The notes under the pieces were generated by a model that searched no databases, was not told the origin of the DNA, and was given only the letters and a program-made list of their open reading frames with translations. From Actinomycetota bacterium (GTDB lineage Bacteria > Actinomycetota > Actinomycetes > Streptosporangiales > Streptosporangiaceae), in assembly GCA_003164955.1 (NCBI GenBank), contig PLRW01000029.1:58817-122816 (forward strand): 64,000 nt of DNA, read 5' to 3'. Made by a program: the position numbers and the translations under genes. Below, piece by piece: positions 34,056-42,932 of the stretch. Within the stretch, counting starts at the first letter, position 1, and each line of letters begins with the position of its first letter.

Positions 34056-34931
34056 GTGGTTAACAGGGCGAAAAAAGACGGTCGGCCCGTGGACGCGGGA
34101 GACCTGGCCGCCGAAGCCCTTCCCGGCACCCTGCCGCCGGGCGGGATGCCCGCCATCGCGATGTTCCACTCGGTGAGCCCCCACGACGAGGATCCGTACC
34201 TGGTGACCGTGACCCCGGAACGGTTCGACCGGCAGATGCGCTGGCTGCGCCGCAGGGGCCTGCGCGGGGTGTCGGTCGGCGAGCTGATGGCGGCGTCCCG
34301 GCACGGAGCCGGGCGTGAGCTCATCGGCCTCACCTTCGACGACGGTTACGCCGACTTCATCGAATATGCACTGCCGGTCCTGGCCCGGTACGGCTTCGGG
34401 GGGACGGTGTTCCCCATTGCCGGGCGGCTGGGCGGCCTGAACGACTGGGACGCCCTGGGTCCGCGTAAGCCGCTGATGTCGGCTGACCAGGTACGGAAGG
34501 CCGCAGACGCGGGAATCGAGATCGGCTCACACGGTTTGCGGCATATATCCCTGCCCGGCTTGGCTGAGGCGGTCCTGGCGGCCGAGGCGGCGGAGAGCCG
34601 CGCCATCTTGACGGAGATGACTGGCCGGGACGTTACCGGGTTTTGCTACCCATACGGGCACATCGACGCGTCGTCCGTAACCGCCGTCCAGCAGGCCGGC
34701 TACTCCTACGGCTGCGCCATCTGGCGCTCGGCCAGTACGGGCCCGCACGCGCTGCCCCGGGTCTACGTCGGAGAGGCCGATGGGTCGCTGCGACTGTGGG
34801 CCAAGGGCGCCCGGCACTGGCTGGCCTGGGACTACCGGGGCCCGGGCGCGGCCCGCCTGAGCCGGATCACCGCCTCCGGCGGCCGGAACCGGCCGGATGA
34901 TCCCCCCATCGGAATACAGCAGTTGACGTAA
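34056..34931 (+). CDS. Polysaccharide deacetylase (NodB/CE4 family)
   Basis: A 291-residue protein with complete CE4 motifs: TFDDGYADFIEY (motif 1), SHGLRHISL (motif 2, metal His pair) and FCYPYGHID (motif 3). AIAMFHSVSPHDEDPYLVTV at the start is the PgaB/CE4-type opening. There is no signal peptide, so it may act on cytoplasmic or membrane-linked intermediates. The GTG start at 34056 follows a GGAAAAGGGG site. N-deacetylation of GlcNAc residues in the local polymer is the likely role. Confidence 0.85.
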   Translation: MVNRAKKDGRPVDAGDLAAEALPGTLPPGGMPAIAMFHSVSPHDEDPYLVTVTPERFDRQMRWLRRRGLRGVSVGELMAASRHGAGRELIGLTFDDGYADFIEYALPVLARYGFGGTVFPIAGRLGGLNDWDALGPRKPLMSADQVRKAADAGIEIGSHGLRHISLPGLAEAVLAAEAAESRAILTEMTGRDVTGFCYPYGHIDASSVTAVQQAGYSYGCAIWRSASTGPHALPRVYVGEADGSLRLWAKGARHWLAWDYRGPGAARLSRITASGGRNRPDDPPIGIQQLT

Positions 34932-35039
34932 TCAAGTTACCCATATTGGCGTAACAGACCGTCCAGGGTATTTGGGACAGTTTTGAGACATCGTTGTTAC
35001 GGATCCCGTAAATCCGCTCTAATCCGGAGCAAGAAGTCC
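34932..35039 (+). promoter_or_regulatory. AT-rich upstream region of the polysaccharide operon
   Basis: A locally AT-rich gap with an inverted repeat GTTAC (34936-34940) / GTAAC (34951-34955), followed by TTGGGACAGTTTTGAGACA. This composition stands out from the flanks, and a long unbroken set of same-strand genes follows, so a promoter with an operator is likely. The exact hexamers are uncertain. Confidence 0.5.
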
Positions 35040-36422
35040 GTGGGGGTAAGTGCCGTCGTGCCTGAAAGTCAGCTCTCGCTTGCCGTGAACGGCCGCGAGT
35101 ATCAGCTTCACCACAAGCTCGCACTTTTCCAGGGAGGGCCGGGCTCGCCCGGCGCAGACCCGGCCGCTGCGTGGTCGGCCGCGATTGTGGGCCTCGGTTA
35201 CGTGGGGCTGCCGACCGCCCTGGCGCTGCACGGCCGTTGCCCCCGCATCATCGGAATGGACATCAGCGAGGACCGGCTGGCGGCCATCGCCGCTCGCGAA
35301 GCGGACCTTGCCGACACCGACCGGCCGCGTCTCGAGGCCGCCCTGGCGGATGGATCGCTCGAGCTGACCAGCAAAGTAGCCGCGATCGCCGAGGCCGACG
35401 CGGTCATCATCTGCGTGCCCACGCCGGTCGATGGTGATCATCAGCCCGACCTGGCCGCGCTGCGCGGGGCCTGCGCCGCCGTCGTGGACCAGGCCCGGCC
35501 CGGTCAGACGATCATCCTGACCTCCACCACCTACGTCGGCACGACACGGGAGCTGCTCACCGAGCCCCTGGCGGCCAGGGGCCTCCGCGCGGGCACCGAC
35601 GTGTACGTGGCCTTCAGCCCCGAGCGCATCGACCCCGGTAACCCAGATCATCTGCAGCGCGATACCCCGCGGGTGGTCGGCGGCGCCACCGGCACGTGCG
35701 CGGAACGCGCGGCCCGGGTGATCAGCCAGCTCACCGACGTCGTATACCTGGTCAGCTCCGCGGACGCCGCCGAGGCGACGAAGCTGTACGAGAACATCTT
35801 CCGCGCGGTATCGCTCGCCCTGGCCAACGAGTTCGCGGACGCGTGCGGCGCCCTGGGGCTGGACCCGATCGAGGTGACGCTGGCCGCGGGCACGAAGCCC
35901 TACGGTTTCCTCGGCGCGTTCCCCGGCCCCGGTGTCGGCGGTCACTGCATCCCCTGCGACCCGCACTATCTGCTCTGGCAGCTGGACAGCAGGCAGCGCC
36001 CGGCGCCGCTCATCAAGCAGGCCATGCGGTCGATCGCCGAGCGCCCGCACCGGGTGGCTGACCGCGCCGCCGAACTGCTCACCGCGGGCGGCGTGACCGT
36101 CGCCGGGGCCAGGGTGATTGTGGTCGGCGTCGCCTACAAGGCAGGCGTCCAGGACCTGCGCGAGTCCCCCGCCCTGCCGCTGATGGCCGGCCTCCGCAGC
36201 CGGGGCGTAGCGGTCTCCTACCACGACCCGCTGGTACCGGTGGTGCGGCTGGAAGACGGGCAGACGGTGGCCAGCGTGCCGGCCCCGGACGGCGCCGCCT
36301 ACGACCTCGCCATCATCCACACGCTGCACCCGGGCGTGGACTACGCGTGGGTGGGCCGCTGTCCCCGGGTACTCGACGGCACCTACCAGTTCGACAGCGT
36401 GCCGCACCGCGCAGTGGTCTAG
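35040..36422 (+). CDS. Nucleotide-sugar dehydrogenase (UDP-GlcNAc/UDP-ManNAc 6-dehydrogenase type)
   Basis: A protein of about 460 residues. The NAD Rossmann site is IVGLGYVGLPTALAL, FSPERIDPGN is the family motif, and the catalytic cysteine is in GVGGHCIPCDPHYLLWQ. KPYGFLGAFPGPG resembles the WbpA/WecC branch, which oxidises UDP-N-acetyl hexosamines to uronic acids, more than UDP-glucose dehydrogenase. GTG 35040 (GGAG upstream) or GTG 35058 may be the start. It begins the tightly spaced operon, 9 bases before the ATP-grasp gene, and should supply a carboxylated sugar. Confidence 0.85.
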   Translation: MGVSAVVPESQLSLAVNGREYQLHHKLALFQGGPGSPGADPAAAWSAAIVGLGYVGLPTALALHGRCPRIIGMDISEDRLAAIAAREADLADTDRPRLEAALADGSLELTSKVAAIAEADAVIICVPTPVDGDHQPDLAALRGACAAVVDQARPGQTIILTSTTYVGTTRELLTEPLAARGLRAGTDVYVAFSPERIDPGNPDHLQRDTPRVVGGATGTCAERAARVISQLTDVVYLVSSADAAEATKLYENIFRAVSLALANEFADACGALGLDPIEVTLAAGTKPYGFLGAFPGPGVGGHCIPCDPHYLLWQLDSRQRPAPLIKQAMRSIAERPHRVADRAAELLTAGGVTVAGARVIVVGVAYKAGVQDLRESPALPLMAGLRSRGVAVSYHDPLVPVVRLEDGQTVASVPAPDGAAYDLAIIHTLHPGVDYAWVGRCPRVLDGTYQFDSVPHRAVV

Positions 36423-36431
36423 GCGGCAGAA

Positions 36432-37826
36432 ATGACGACGTTGTCAACGGCCGGCCTGGACACCACCACACCGGCGGTCATTCTCAAGTTCGACCAGAAC
36501 GTCATGCACCACGGCGGTCTCGGCGCGATCCGGAGCCTCGGGCGGCTCGGCGTCCCCGTCTACGGGGTACACGAGGGACCCTGGGCTCCCGCGGCAAGCT
36601 CGCGCTACCTCCGCGGCCGGTGGATCTGGCAGCCGGACGCGGAAGACGTGGAACGCACCCTCGCCGGGCTGCTCACGCTGGCGGAGCTAATCGGCCAGCA
36701 GGCCGTGCTCATTCCGACCGACGACGCCGGGGCCATCTTCCTGGCCGAGTACGGCGGCCCGCTGCGGCAGGCGTTCCTGTTCCCGGCGCCGCCGGCCGGG
36801 CTGCCCCGCCAGGTGGCGGGCAAGTTCTCGATGCACGAGCTGTGCCGGGAGGCCGGCGTCCCCTGCCCGTCGGTGATGATGCCCGCCTCCCTGGCCGAGG
36901 CCCGTGACTTTGCCGCCGGCGCCGGCTATCCCGTCATCGCCAAGCTCTCCGTCCCGTGGAGGACGTCCAATGCCGGGCTCCGCAGCACGTCCGTCATCCA
37001 CTCCGGCGGCGACCTGGCCAGTTTGTGGCACGCCTGCGAAGCGGCTGGCGCCGGCCTCATGCTGCAGGAGTTCATTCCCGCGGCCAGTCCGGGCGACTGG
37101 TTCTTCCACGGATACTGCGACGTCAACTCGGAGTGCCGCCCGGCCTTTACGGGCATCAAGCTCCGTTCTTACCCGGCGCACGCCGGTCTGACCAGCCTCG
37201 GCTGCGCGATGGCCAATGATGAGCTCCGCACCCAGGTGACCGTCCTGCTCGCTGAGCTTTCCTACGCCGGCCTGGTCGACCTCGATCTGCGCCGGGACGC
37301 CCGGGACGGCCGGTACAAGCTGCTGGATTTCAATCCGCGCCTGGGCGCGCAGTTCCGGCTCTTCCGGAATGCGGCCGGTGTGGACGTCGTGGTGGCGGCG
37401 TATCTGGACCTCACCGGCCAGGCCATACCCGAGGGCACCCAACTGGACGACCGGCGCTTCCTCGCCGAGAACTACGACCCGATCGCCGCGTTCCGCTACT
37501 GGCGGGATGGCGAGCTGCGGGCCGGTTCCTGGCTGGCTTCGCTGCGCCCGGTCAACGAGTTCGCCTGGTTCGCGGCCGATGATCTGCGCCCGTTCGGATT
37601 GATGTGCGCGCGGATGGCGGCCCGGGGTATCACCCGGCGCTTCCGCCGGCCTGGGCCTTCCCGTGCGCCCGGCGCGCAGCCGCGTTACCGGGCCGGCCGG
37701 GCGCACGGCCACCTGGCGAATCCCGCGGCACAAGCCGCGCGCCCCGAACTTCCCGCTGCCGGCCACTCACCACATGCAAGGGGCACGGCCGGAGCCGTGC
37801 CCGCGACAAGGGGGGAATCAGTATGA
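36432..37826 (+). CDS. ATP-grasp carboxylate-amine ligase
   Basis: A 464-residue protein with the ATP-grasp layout: an N-terminal Rossmann-like part (VILKFDQNVMHHGGLGAIRS), KFSMHELCREAGVPCPS at the lid, FIPAASPGDWFFHGY, and the metal-binding LLDFNPRLGAQFRLFRN. Such ligases join a carboxyl group to an amine through an acylphosphate. The C-terminal 60 residues are basic and disordered. It is coupled by ATGA to the flavoprotein gene and follows a uronic acid-forming dehydrogenase. Amidation of a sugar carboxylate or of an amino acid is inferred. Confidence 0.8.
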   Translation: MTTLSTAGLDTTTPAVILKFDQNVMHHGGLGAIRSLGRLGVPVYGVHEGPWAPAASSRYLRGRWIWQPDAEDVERTLAGLLTLAELIGQQAVLIPTDDAGAIFLAEYGGPLRQAFLFPAPPAGLPRQVAGKFSMHELCREAGVPCPSVMMPASLAEARDFAAGAGYPVIAKLSVPWRTSNAGLRSTSVIHSGGDLASLWHACEAAGAGLMLQEFIPAASPGDWFFHGYCDVNSECRPAFTGIKLRSYPAHAGLTSLGCAMANDELRTQVTVLLAELSYAGLVDLDLRRDARDGRYKLLDFNPRLGAQFRLFRNAAGVDVVVAAYLDLTGQAIPEGTQLDDRRFLAENYDPIAAFRYWRDGELRAGSWLASLRPVNEFAWFAADDLRPFGLMCARMAARGITRRFRRPGPSRAPGAQPRYRAGRAHGHLANPAAQAARPELPAAGHSPHARGTAGAVPATRGESV

Positions 37827-39046
37827 ACGACGTCGAGGTAGCGATCATCGGAGCCGGGCCCTACGGGCTGTCACTCGCGGCTCACCTACGGGCCGCGGGA
37901 GTGAGCTTCCGGCAGTTCGGCCAGCTCATGAACCCGTGGCGGACGGCCATGCCACAGGGCATGTTCCTTAAATCCCAGGGATTCGCGTCCAACCTGTCCG
38001 ATCCGCGGGGCACGCATACGCTCGGGGCGTTCTGCGCTGCCACCGGGCGTCCTTACGCCAGCTACGGGCTGCCGGTGCCGCTGGACACGTTCGTGGCGTA
38101 CGGCGAGTGGTTCCAGGCCGAACTGCTGCCCGACCTGGAGCAGACGCTCGTGACCGCCGTCACCCGGCGGGGCCCCGGCTACCAGCTGGAGCTGGCCACC
38201 GGCGAGGCGGTCTCCGCCAACCAGGTCGTGGTCGCCGCCGGGATCGAGCACTTCCCGTTCGTGCCCCCGGAGCTGGCCGGCCTGCCGGAAGAGCTCTGCA
38301 CCCACAGCAGCCAGCACACCGACCTGGCGGTATGGCGGGGCCGGAGTGTCATCATCCTCGGCGCCGGACAGTCCGCGCTCGAGTCGGCGGCCCTGCTGCA
38401 CGAGCAGGGAGCCGATGTCCGGATCGTCATGCGCAAGCCACGGGTGGCCTGGAACGGGGTCCCGCTCGATCCCGATCGTCCGCTGCTCAGGCGGCTGCGG
38501 GAACCGGAGGCGGGCCTCGGCTCGGGCTGGGGCACCTGGTTCTACTCCGACCACCCTGGCCTCTTCCGGCACCTGCCGGAAGCCACCCGCGTGTACCGGG
38601 CCCGGACCGCGCTCGGGCCAGCCGGGGCGAGCTGGCTCCGCGGCCGGGTGGAGGGCGAATTTCCCATCCTCACTGGGCTGAACCTGCACTCGGCGCGGCC
38701 CAATCCCGCTGGTATCGAGCTCGGCCTCAGCGGACCGGGCGGTGACCAGGAGGTGGCCGCCGATCATGTCATCGCTGCCACCGGATACCGCGCGGATGTG
38801 CAACGTCTTGCCTTCCTCGGCGATGGCCTGCGGGATGAGATCCGGACCGTGGCCGGAACGCCGGCGGTGGACCGGGACTATCAGTCGTCCGTATCCGGCC
38901 TCTATTTTGCCGGCCCGGCCGTGGCTCCGACGATGGGGCCGGTCATGCGATTCGTTTTCGGCTCGGACCACGCGGCGCGGACGCTCGCGGCGAAGCTGAC
39001 CCGGGCTGCCGTCCCTCAGCGCACGGCCCGGGTGAAGGCAGCCTGA
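37823..39046 (+). CDS. FAD/NAD(P)-dependent oxidoreductase
   Basis: A 407-residue flavoprotein. The FAD-binding VAIIGAGPYGLSLAAHL is near the N-terminus, the NAD(P)-binding VIILGAGQSALESAALLHEQ near residue 180, and HVIAATGYRAD near 310. The order and ATGY motif resemble class B flavin or N-hydroxylating monooxygenases. The start is the ATG in the ATGA overlap with the ATP-grasp gene, and a GGGGGAA site precedes it. The shared overlap suggests the two work on one substrate, possibly making or oxidising a decoration on the glycan. Confidence 0.8.
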   Translation: MNDVEVAIIGAGPYGLSLAAHLRAAGVSFRQFGQLMNPWRTAMPQGMFLKSQGFASNLSDPRGTHTLGAFCAATGRPYASYGLPVPLDTFVAYGEWFQAELLPDLEQTLVTAVTRRGPGYQLELATGEAVSANQVVVAAGIEHFPFVPPELAGLPEELCTHSSQHTDLAVWRGRSVIILGAGQSALESAALLHEQGADVRIVMRKPRVAWNGVPLDPDRPLLRRLREPEAGLGSGWGTWFYSDHPGLFRHLPEATRVYRARTALGPAGASWLRGRVEGEFPILTGLNLHSARPNPAGIELGLSGPGGDQEVAADHVIAATGYRADVQRLAFLGDGLRDEIRTVAGTPAVDRDYQSSVSGLYFAGPAVAPTMGPVMRFVFGSDHAARTLAAKLTRAAVPQRTARVKAA

Positions 39047-40632
39047 TGGCAATTTCGCATGTCCTGCCGCGGTACGGTCCCGCAGACGCGGATACGGTAC
39101 CGATACCGTTGCCCTTCAGGGCGGAACCACCCGCCACCGTCCGGGACGGCGGGCGCCGGCTGGGGACAGGAACCGGGCGCAGCAGTCCGTCCGCCTTGTC
39201 CCAGCCCGCCTTGTCCCACTCCCCTGGGGCTGCTTCGCTGCGGCTGGCGGCGAGCGGAGCCCTGCCGCTGTCGGATCTGCTCGCGCTCGGAGCGGCGATC
39301 GCGCTCAGCCGTACGGCCGGGGGACCGTCGGCCGGCTACGCCGTGACGGTTCTGGCGGTGCTGGCGGCCAGCCAGCAGCACCGGCTGAAGATCACCCCTC
39401 GCGTCTCCGACCAGGCAGGCCGGATCGCCGTAGCCGCGGCCCTGCCCGCGCTGGGCCTGCTCCGGTCGATCCCTGCGGGGGCGGCGGTCCGCCTGGCGTT
39501 GCTGTCCGCCATCGCGATCGGCTGCGGTCGCGCGGCCGCCTACCAGATCCTGCGGGCGGCGCACCGCCGGGGCGCGCTGTCCGAGGCGGCGGTGATCGTC
39601 GGCACCGGGTCGATGGCCACCGAGCTCGCCGGCCTCATCCGCGGCCACGCCGAACTCGGCCTGCGGCTGGCCGGTTTCGCGGCTGAGCAGCAGGCTGGTC
39701 CTGGCGGGCCGGTGCCAGTGCCGGTGCTTGGGCCCGCCGCCGACCTGCCCGGGATCGTCCGCCGGCATGGGGTCCGGCGGGTCATCGTGACGTCAGCGGC
39801 CGACGGGGACGCCGCCCTGCTGACCGCGCTGCGGCAGGCCCGGGAACTGGGCGCTGACATCTGCGTCGTGCCCAGGCTGCCGGAGCTCGGCAGCGCCGTG
39901 CCCCGCAGCGTCCTCGACGAGATCTGGGGCGTTCCGCTGATCCCGGTGCGCCGTACCGGCGCCGGTACCCGGCTCGTGAAACGGGTATTCGACATCGCGG
40001 TGTCGCTGACGCTGCTCGTGCTGCTCGCCCCGCTGATCGTCCTGTTCGCGGCGGTGACCCGGTGCCAGTTGCGCCGGCCTGCGCTGTTCCGGCAGGTGCG
40101 GGTCACCGGTACCGGGCGGCAGGCCGAGATCCTCAAGCTCCGGACGCTGGACGACCCCGGCAACCCCGACACCTGCTGGACCGTTCCGCTGCAGCGGTGC
40201 ACCGCCTTCGGGCGGTTCCTCCGCAGCACACATCTCGATGAGCTGCCTCAGCTGGCCAACGTCGCGCTCGGCCAGATGTCACTGGTCGGGCCGCGGCCGG
40301 AGCGGCCATATTTCGCTCGGTGCTTCGCGCAGGACATACCCGGTTACGCCAGCCGCCAGCGGATGACAGCGGGCCTGACCGGCTGGGCTCAGGTGCACGG
40401 GCTGAACGGTGACACCTCGATCCGCGAGCGGGCCCGGTTCGACAACGCCTACATCGAGAACTGGTCGATCTGGCTCGACCTCGTCGTCATCGCCCGGACT
40501 GTCACCGGGCTGCTGGCCGGCGCGGTGCCCCGCCACGTCACCGGCAGGCCGAGCGCGCCTCTCAGCCCGGCAGAACCACCGGCCACCCCCCTTCCGTGGC
40601 GGCCCGCCTCACTCCAGGGAGACCGCTCATGA
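39046..40632 (+). CDS. Polyprenyl-phosphate sugar transferase (bacterial sugar transferase, WbaP/WcaJ type)
   Basis: A 528-residue membrane protein. Hydrophobic segments lie in residues 65-160, and a Rossmann-like CoA-binding domain (VIVGTGSMATELAGLIRG) at about 180-290. The C-terminal catalytic domain begins with a TM helix (KRVFDIAVSLTLLVLLAPLI) and carries THLDELPQLANVALGQMS, LVGPRPERPYF and AGLTGWAQVHGL; the usual KPGLTGW proline is Ala. It transfers the first sugar phosphate to undecaprenyl phosphate and so starts assembly of the repeat unit. It overlaps its neighbours by one base (TGATG) and four bases. Confidence 0.9.
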   Translation: MAISHVLPRYGPADADTVPIPLPFRAEPPATVRDGGRRLGTGTGRSSPSALSQPALSHSPGAASLRLAASGALPLSDLLALGAAIALSRTAGGPSAGYAVTVLAVLAASQQHRLKITPRVSDQAGRIAVAAALPALGLLRSIPAGAAVRLALLSAIAIGCGRAAAYQILRAAHRRGALSEAAVIVGTGSMATELAGLIRGHAELGLRLAGFAAEQQAGPGGPVPVPVLGPAADLPGIVRRHGVRRVIVTSAADGDAALLTALRQARELGADICVVPRLPELGSAVPRSVLDEIWGVPLIPVRRTGAGTRLVKRVFDIAVSLTLLVLLAPLIVLFAAVTRCQLRRPALFRQVRVTGTGRQAEILKLRTLDDPGNPDTCWTVPLQRCTAFGRFLRSTHLDELPQLANVALGQMSLVGPRPERPYFARCFAQDIPGYASRQRMTAGLTGWAQVHGLNGDTSIRERARFDNAYIENWSIWLDLVVIARTVTGLLAGAVPRHVTGRPSAPLSPAEPPATPLPWRPASLQGDRS

Positions 40633-41897
40633 AAGTCCTCCATGTCATCACCGGGCTGAACGTGGGTGGCGCGGAGCTGCAGCTGCGCTCGATCCTCCAG
40701 CACACCCGGCATGACGCCGACGTGATCACCCTCTACAACCCGGGGCCGGTCGCGGACATGATCCGCGCCGACGGCACGCTGGTGCGCGATCTCGGCATGA
40801 CGCGCAACACCGAAGTGTCCGCGCTGGCCCGGCTCTACCGCCTGATCCGCAACGGCGGATATGACGTGGTGCACAGCCACCTCTACCGCTCGCAGATCTA
40901 CGCCCGGCCCGCGGCCTGGCTGGCCGGTACCCCGGTCGTGCTGAGCACCGAGCATTCCATCGGCGAGACCCACCTGGAGCGCCGCCCGATGACCCGGGGC
41001 GTGCGTGCCCTGTACCTGGCCACCGAGCGGCTGTCCGCGGGAACGATCGCCGTCTCCCCGACGGTACGGGACCGGCTGGTCGGCTGGGGCGTGAGCCCGC
41101 GCCGGGTGACGGTCATCCCCAACGGTGTGGATCTGGGCCGGGTGGCCTTCGACCAGGCGGCCAGGGAGCGTGTCCGGGCCGAGCACGGCATCGGGTCCGC
41201 TGACTACGTCATCGGGGTCCTGGGCCGGCTGGACGCCAACAAGCGCTTCGATCTCGTGATCGAGGCGGCGGCGCCGCTGCTGAACGGCACGACGAAGCTG
41301 ATGATCGTCGGCAAGGGCGACGAGCACCAGCATCTTGCCGCGGTGGCGGCGGCCCACGGTGTCAGCGACCGGGTGGTCTTCACCGGTGAGCGGCACGATG
41401 TGGCCGCGATGCTGTCGGCCCTGGACCTGTTCGTCGCCTCGTCAGCGCAGGAGACGTTCGGGCTGTCCGTGCTGGAAGCGCTGGCCAACGGCGCGCCGGC
41501 GCTCTACACCACCTGCCCCGCGCTGGCCGGCATCGACGTGGATGGCCGGGCTCTGCCGGTGCCGGGCACCGCCGACGGGATACGGGCGGCGCTGGCCGCC
41601 GAGATATCGGCCGGGCGCCGTGAGCGACTGCCGGTGCCGGCCATCGAGGCGGAATACGGCATAGCGGCCGTGACCGGCCGGATCGACGACCTCTACGAGC
41701 GGCTGGCCGGGGCCGCGTCCCGGCGGCTCCGGCGCCGGCCCCTGACGGCCCCGCCCGCCAGCGGCCACCCGGAGACCACGGCCAGCGCGGTGCCCTCCGC
41801 CCCGCACCAGGAAACACCCGCGGAGGCAGGCCCCCGCGGCACACCAGGCGCCGGGAGCGAAACATCCCCGGGCTCACAGAAGGTGGGTGCGCAGTGA
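40629..41897 (+). CDS. Glycosyltransferase family 4 (GT-B)
   Basis: A 422-residue cytoplasmic-face glycosyltransferase. The N-terminal domain opens VLHVITGLNVGGAELQLR, and the donor-binding domain has VIGVLGRLDANKRFD and the E-x7-E motif within SSAQETFGLSVLEALANGAP. The last 55 residues are a disordered Pro-rich tail. ATG 40629 sits in the ATGA overlap with the sugar transferase. It probably adds a sugar to the lipid-linked unit; donor and linkage are unknown. Confidence 0.88.
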   Translation: MKVLHVITGLNVGGAELQLRSILQHTRHDADVITLYNPGPVADMIRADGTLVRDLGMTRNTEVSALARLYRLIRNGGYDVVHSHLYRSQIYARPAAWLAGTPVVLSTEHSIGETHLERRPMTRGVRALYLATERLSAGTIAVSPTVRDRLVGWGVSPRRVTVIPNGVDLGRVAFDQAARERVRAEHGIGSADYVIGVLGRLDANKRFDLVIEAAAPLLNGTTKLMIVGKGDEHQHLAAVAAAHGVSDRVVFTGERHDVAAMLSALDLFVASSAQETFGLSVLEALANGAPALYTTCPALAGIDVDGRALPVPGTADGIRAALAAEISAGRRERLPVPAIEAEYGIAAVTGRIDDLYERLAGAASRRLRRRPLTAPPASGHPETTASAVPSAPHQETPAEAGPRGTPGAGSETSPGSQKVGAQ

Positions 41898-42916
41898 AGT
41901 CGTTCGTTACCGGGGCAGCCGGATTCATCGGTTCTCATCTGACGGCCGCATTGCTCAATGCGGGTCACGAGGTCGTCGGCCTGGACGACCTGAGCACAGG
42001 CCGCCTCGAGAACCTGACCACGGTGGCCGGTCATCCCGGCTTCCGCTTGGTGGAAGGCTCGATTCTGGACCGGGACCTGGTGGACGAGCTGACCACGGGC
42101 GCGGACCGGGTGTTCCATTTCGCGGCGGCCGTCGGCTCGTTCGTGATCCGGGACCGGACGCTGGAGAGCCTGCGCACCAACATTCACGGCACCGAGAACG
42201 TGGTGGAGGCCGCGCACCGCAACAGCGCCCGGATCCTGGTCGCCTCCACCAGTGAGATCTACGGCAAGAACGACAAGGTCGGTCTGCGCGAGGACGACGA
42301 TCGGATCGTCGGCTCACCGCTGCGGTCGCGGTGGAGCTACGCCGAGGCCAAGGCCATCGATGAGAGCCTGCTCGACGCCTACGTCCGGGAACGCGGCCTG
42401 TGGGCCGTGATCGCCCGGCTCTTCAACACCGTGGGACCGCGGCAGACCGGGCGGTACGGCATGGTGATCCCCCGGTTTGTCCGGCAGGCGCTGGCGGGGG
42501 AGCCGCTGACCGTCTTCGGCACCGGTGAGCAGGTGCGCTGCTTCTGCCACGTGCACGACGTGATACCCGCTCTCACCACGCTCATCGAGACGGACCAGGC
42601 GTGCGGCCGGGCGGTGAACCTGGGCAGCAGCGAGCAGGTTTCCATCGGCGAACTGGCCCGTCGCGTCATCCGGCTCACCGGATCGGCCAGCGAGATCAAG
42701 CGGCTGTCGTACCTGGAAGTACTGGGGTCCGGCTACGAGGACCTGATGCGGCGGGTGCCCGACTGCGCTCTGGCGGGAGATCTCGTCGGCTTCAAGGCCA
42801 CCCGCACGCTGGACGACATACTCCGCGCGGTCATCGACGAGCAGGCCAATCGCGGCGGGGACGCCGTCGCGTCCCCGGTGCCGGTGGTCGCGCGCACGGC
42901 GGCCACCGGATCCTGA
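41894..42916 (+). CDS. NAD-dependent sugar epimerase/dehydratase (extended SDR)
   Basis: A 340-residue nucleotide-sugar modifying enzyme. The NAD site is TGAAGFIGSHLTAALL, the catalytic Thr/Ser region is VASTSEIYGKN, and the YxxxK is SYAEAKAIDE. RLFNTVGPRQTGRYGMVIPR fits the UDP-glucuronate decarboxylase/4-epimerase branch. GTG 41894 lies in the GTGA overlap with the GT4 gene. It may epimerise or decarboxylate the UDP-uronic acid supplied by the dehydrogenase, but substrate choice cannot be proven here. Confidence 0.87.
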   Translation: MKSFVTGAAGFIGSHLTAALLNAGHEVVGLDDLSTGRLENLTTVAGHPGFRLVEGSILDRDLVDELTTGADRVFHFAAAVGSFVIRDRTLESLRTNIHGTENVVEAAHRNSARILVASTSEIYGKNDKVGLREDDDRIVGSPLRSRWSYAEAKAIDESLLDAYVRERGLWAVIARLFNTVGPRQTGRYGMVIPRFVRQALAGEPLTVFGTGEQVRCFCHVHDVIPALTTLIETDQACGRAVNLGSSEQVSIGELARRVIRLTGSASEIKRLSYLEVLGSGYEDLMRRVPDCALAGDLVGFKATRTLDDILRAVIDEQANRGGDAVASPVPVVARTAATGS

Positions 42917-42932
42917 CGATGGGCGGAGCGCT

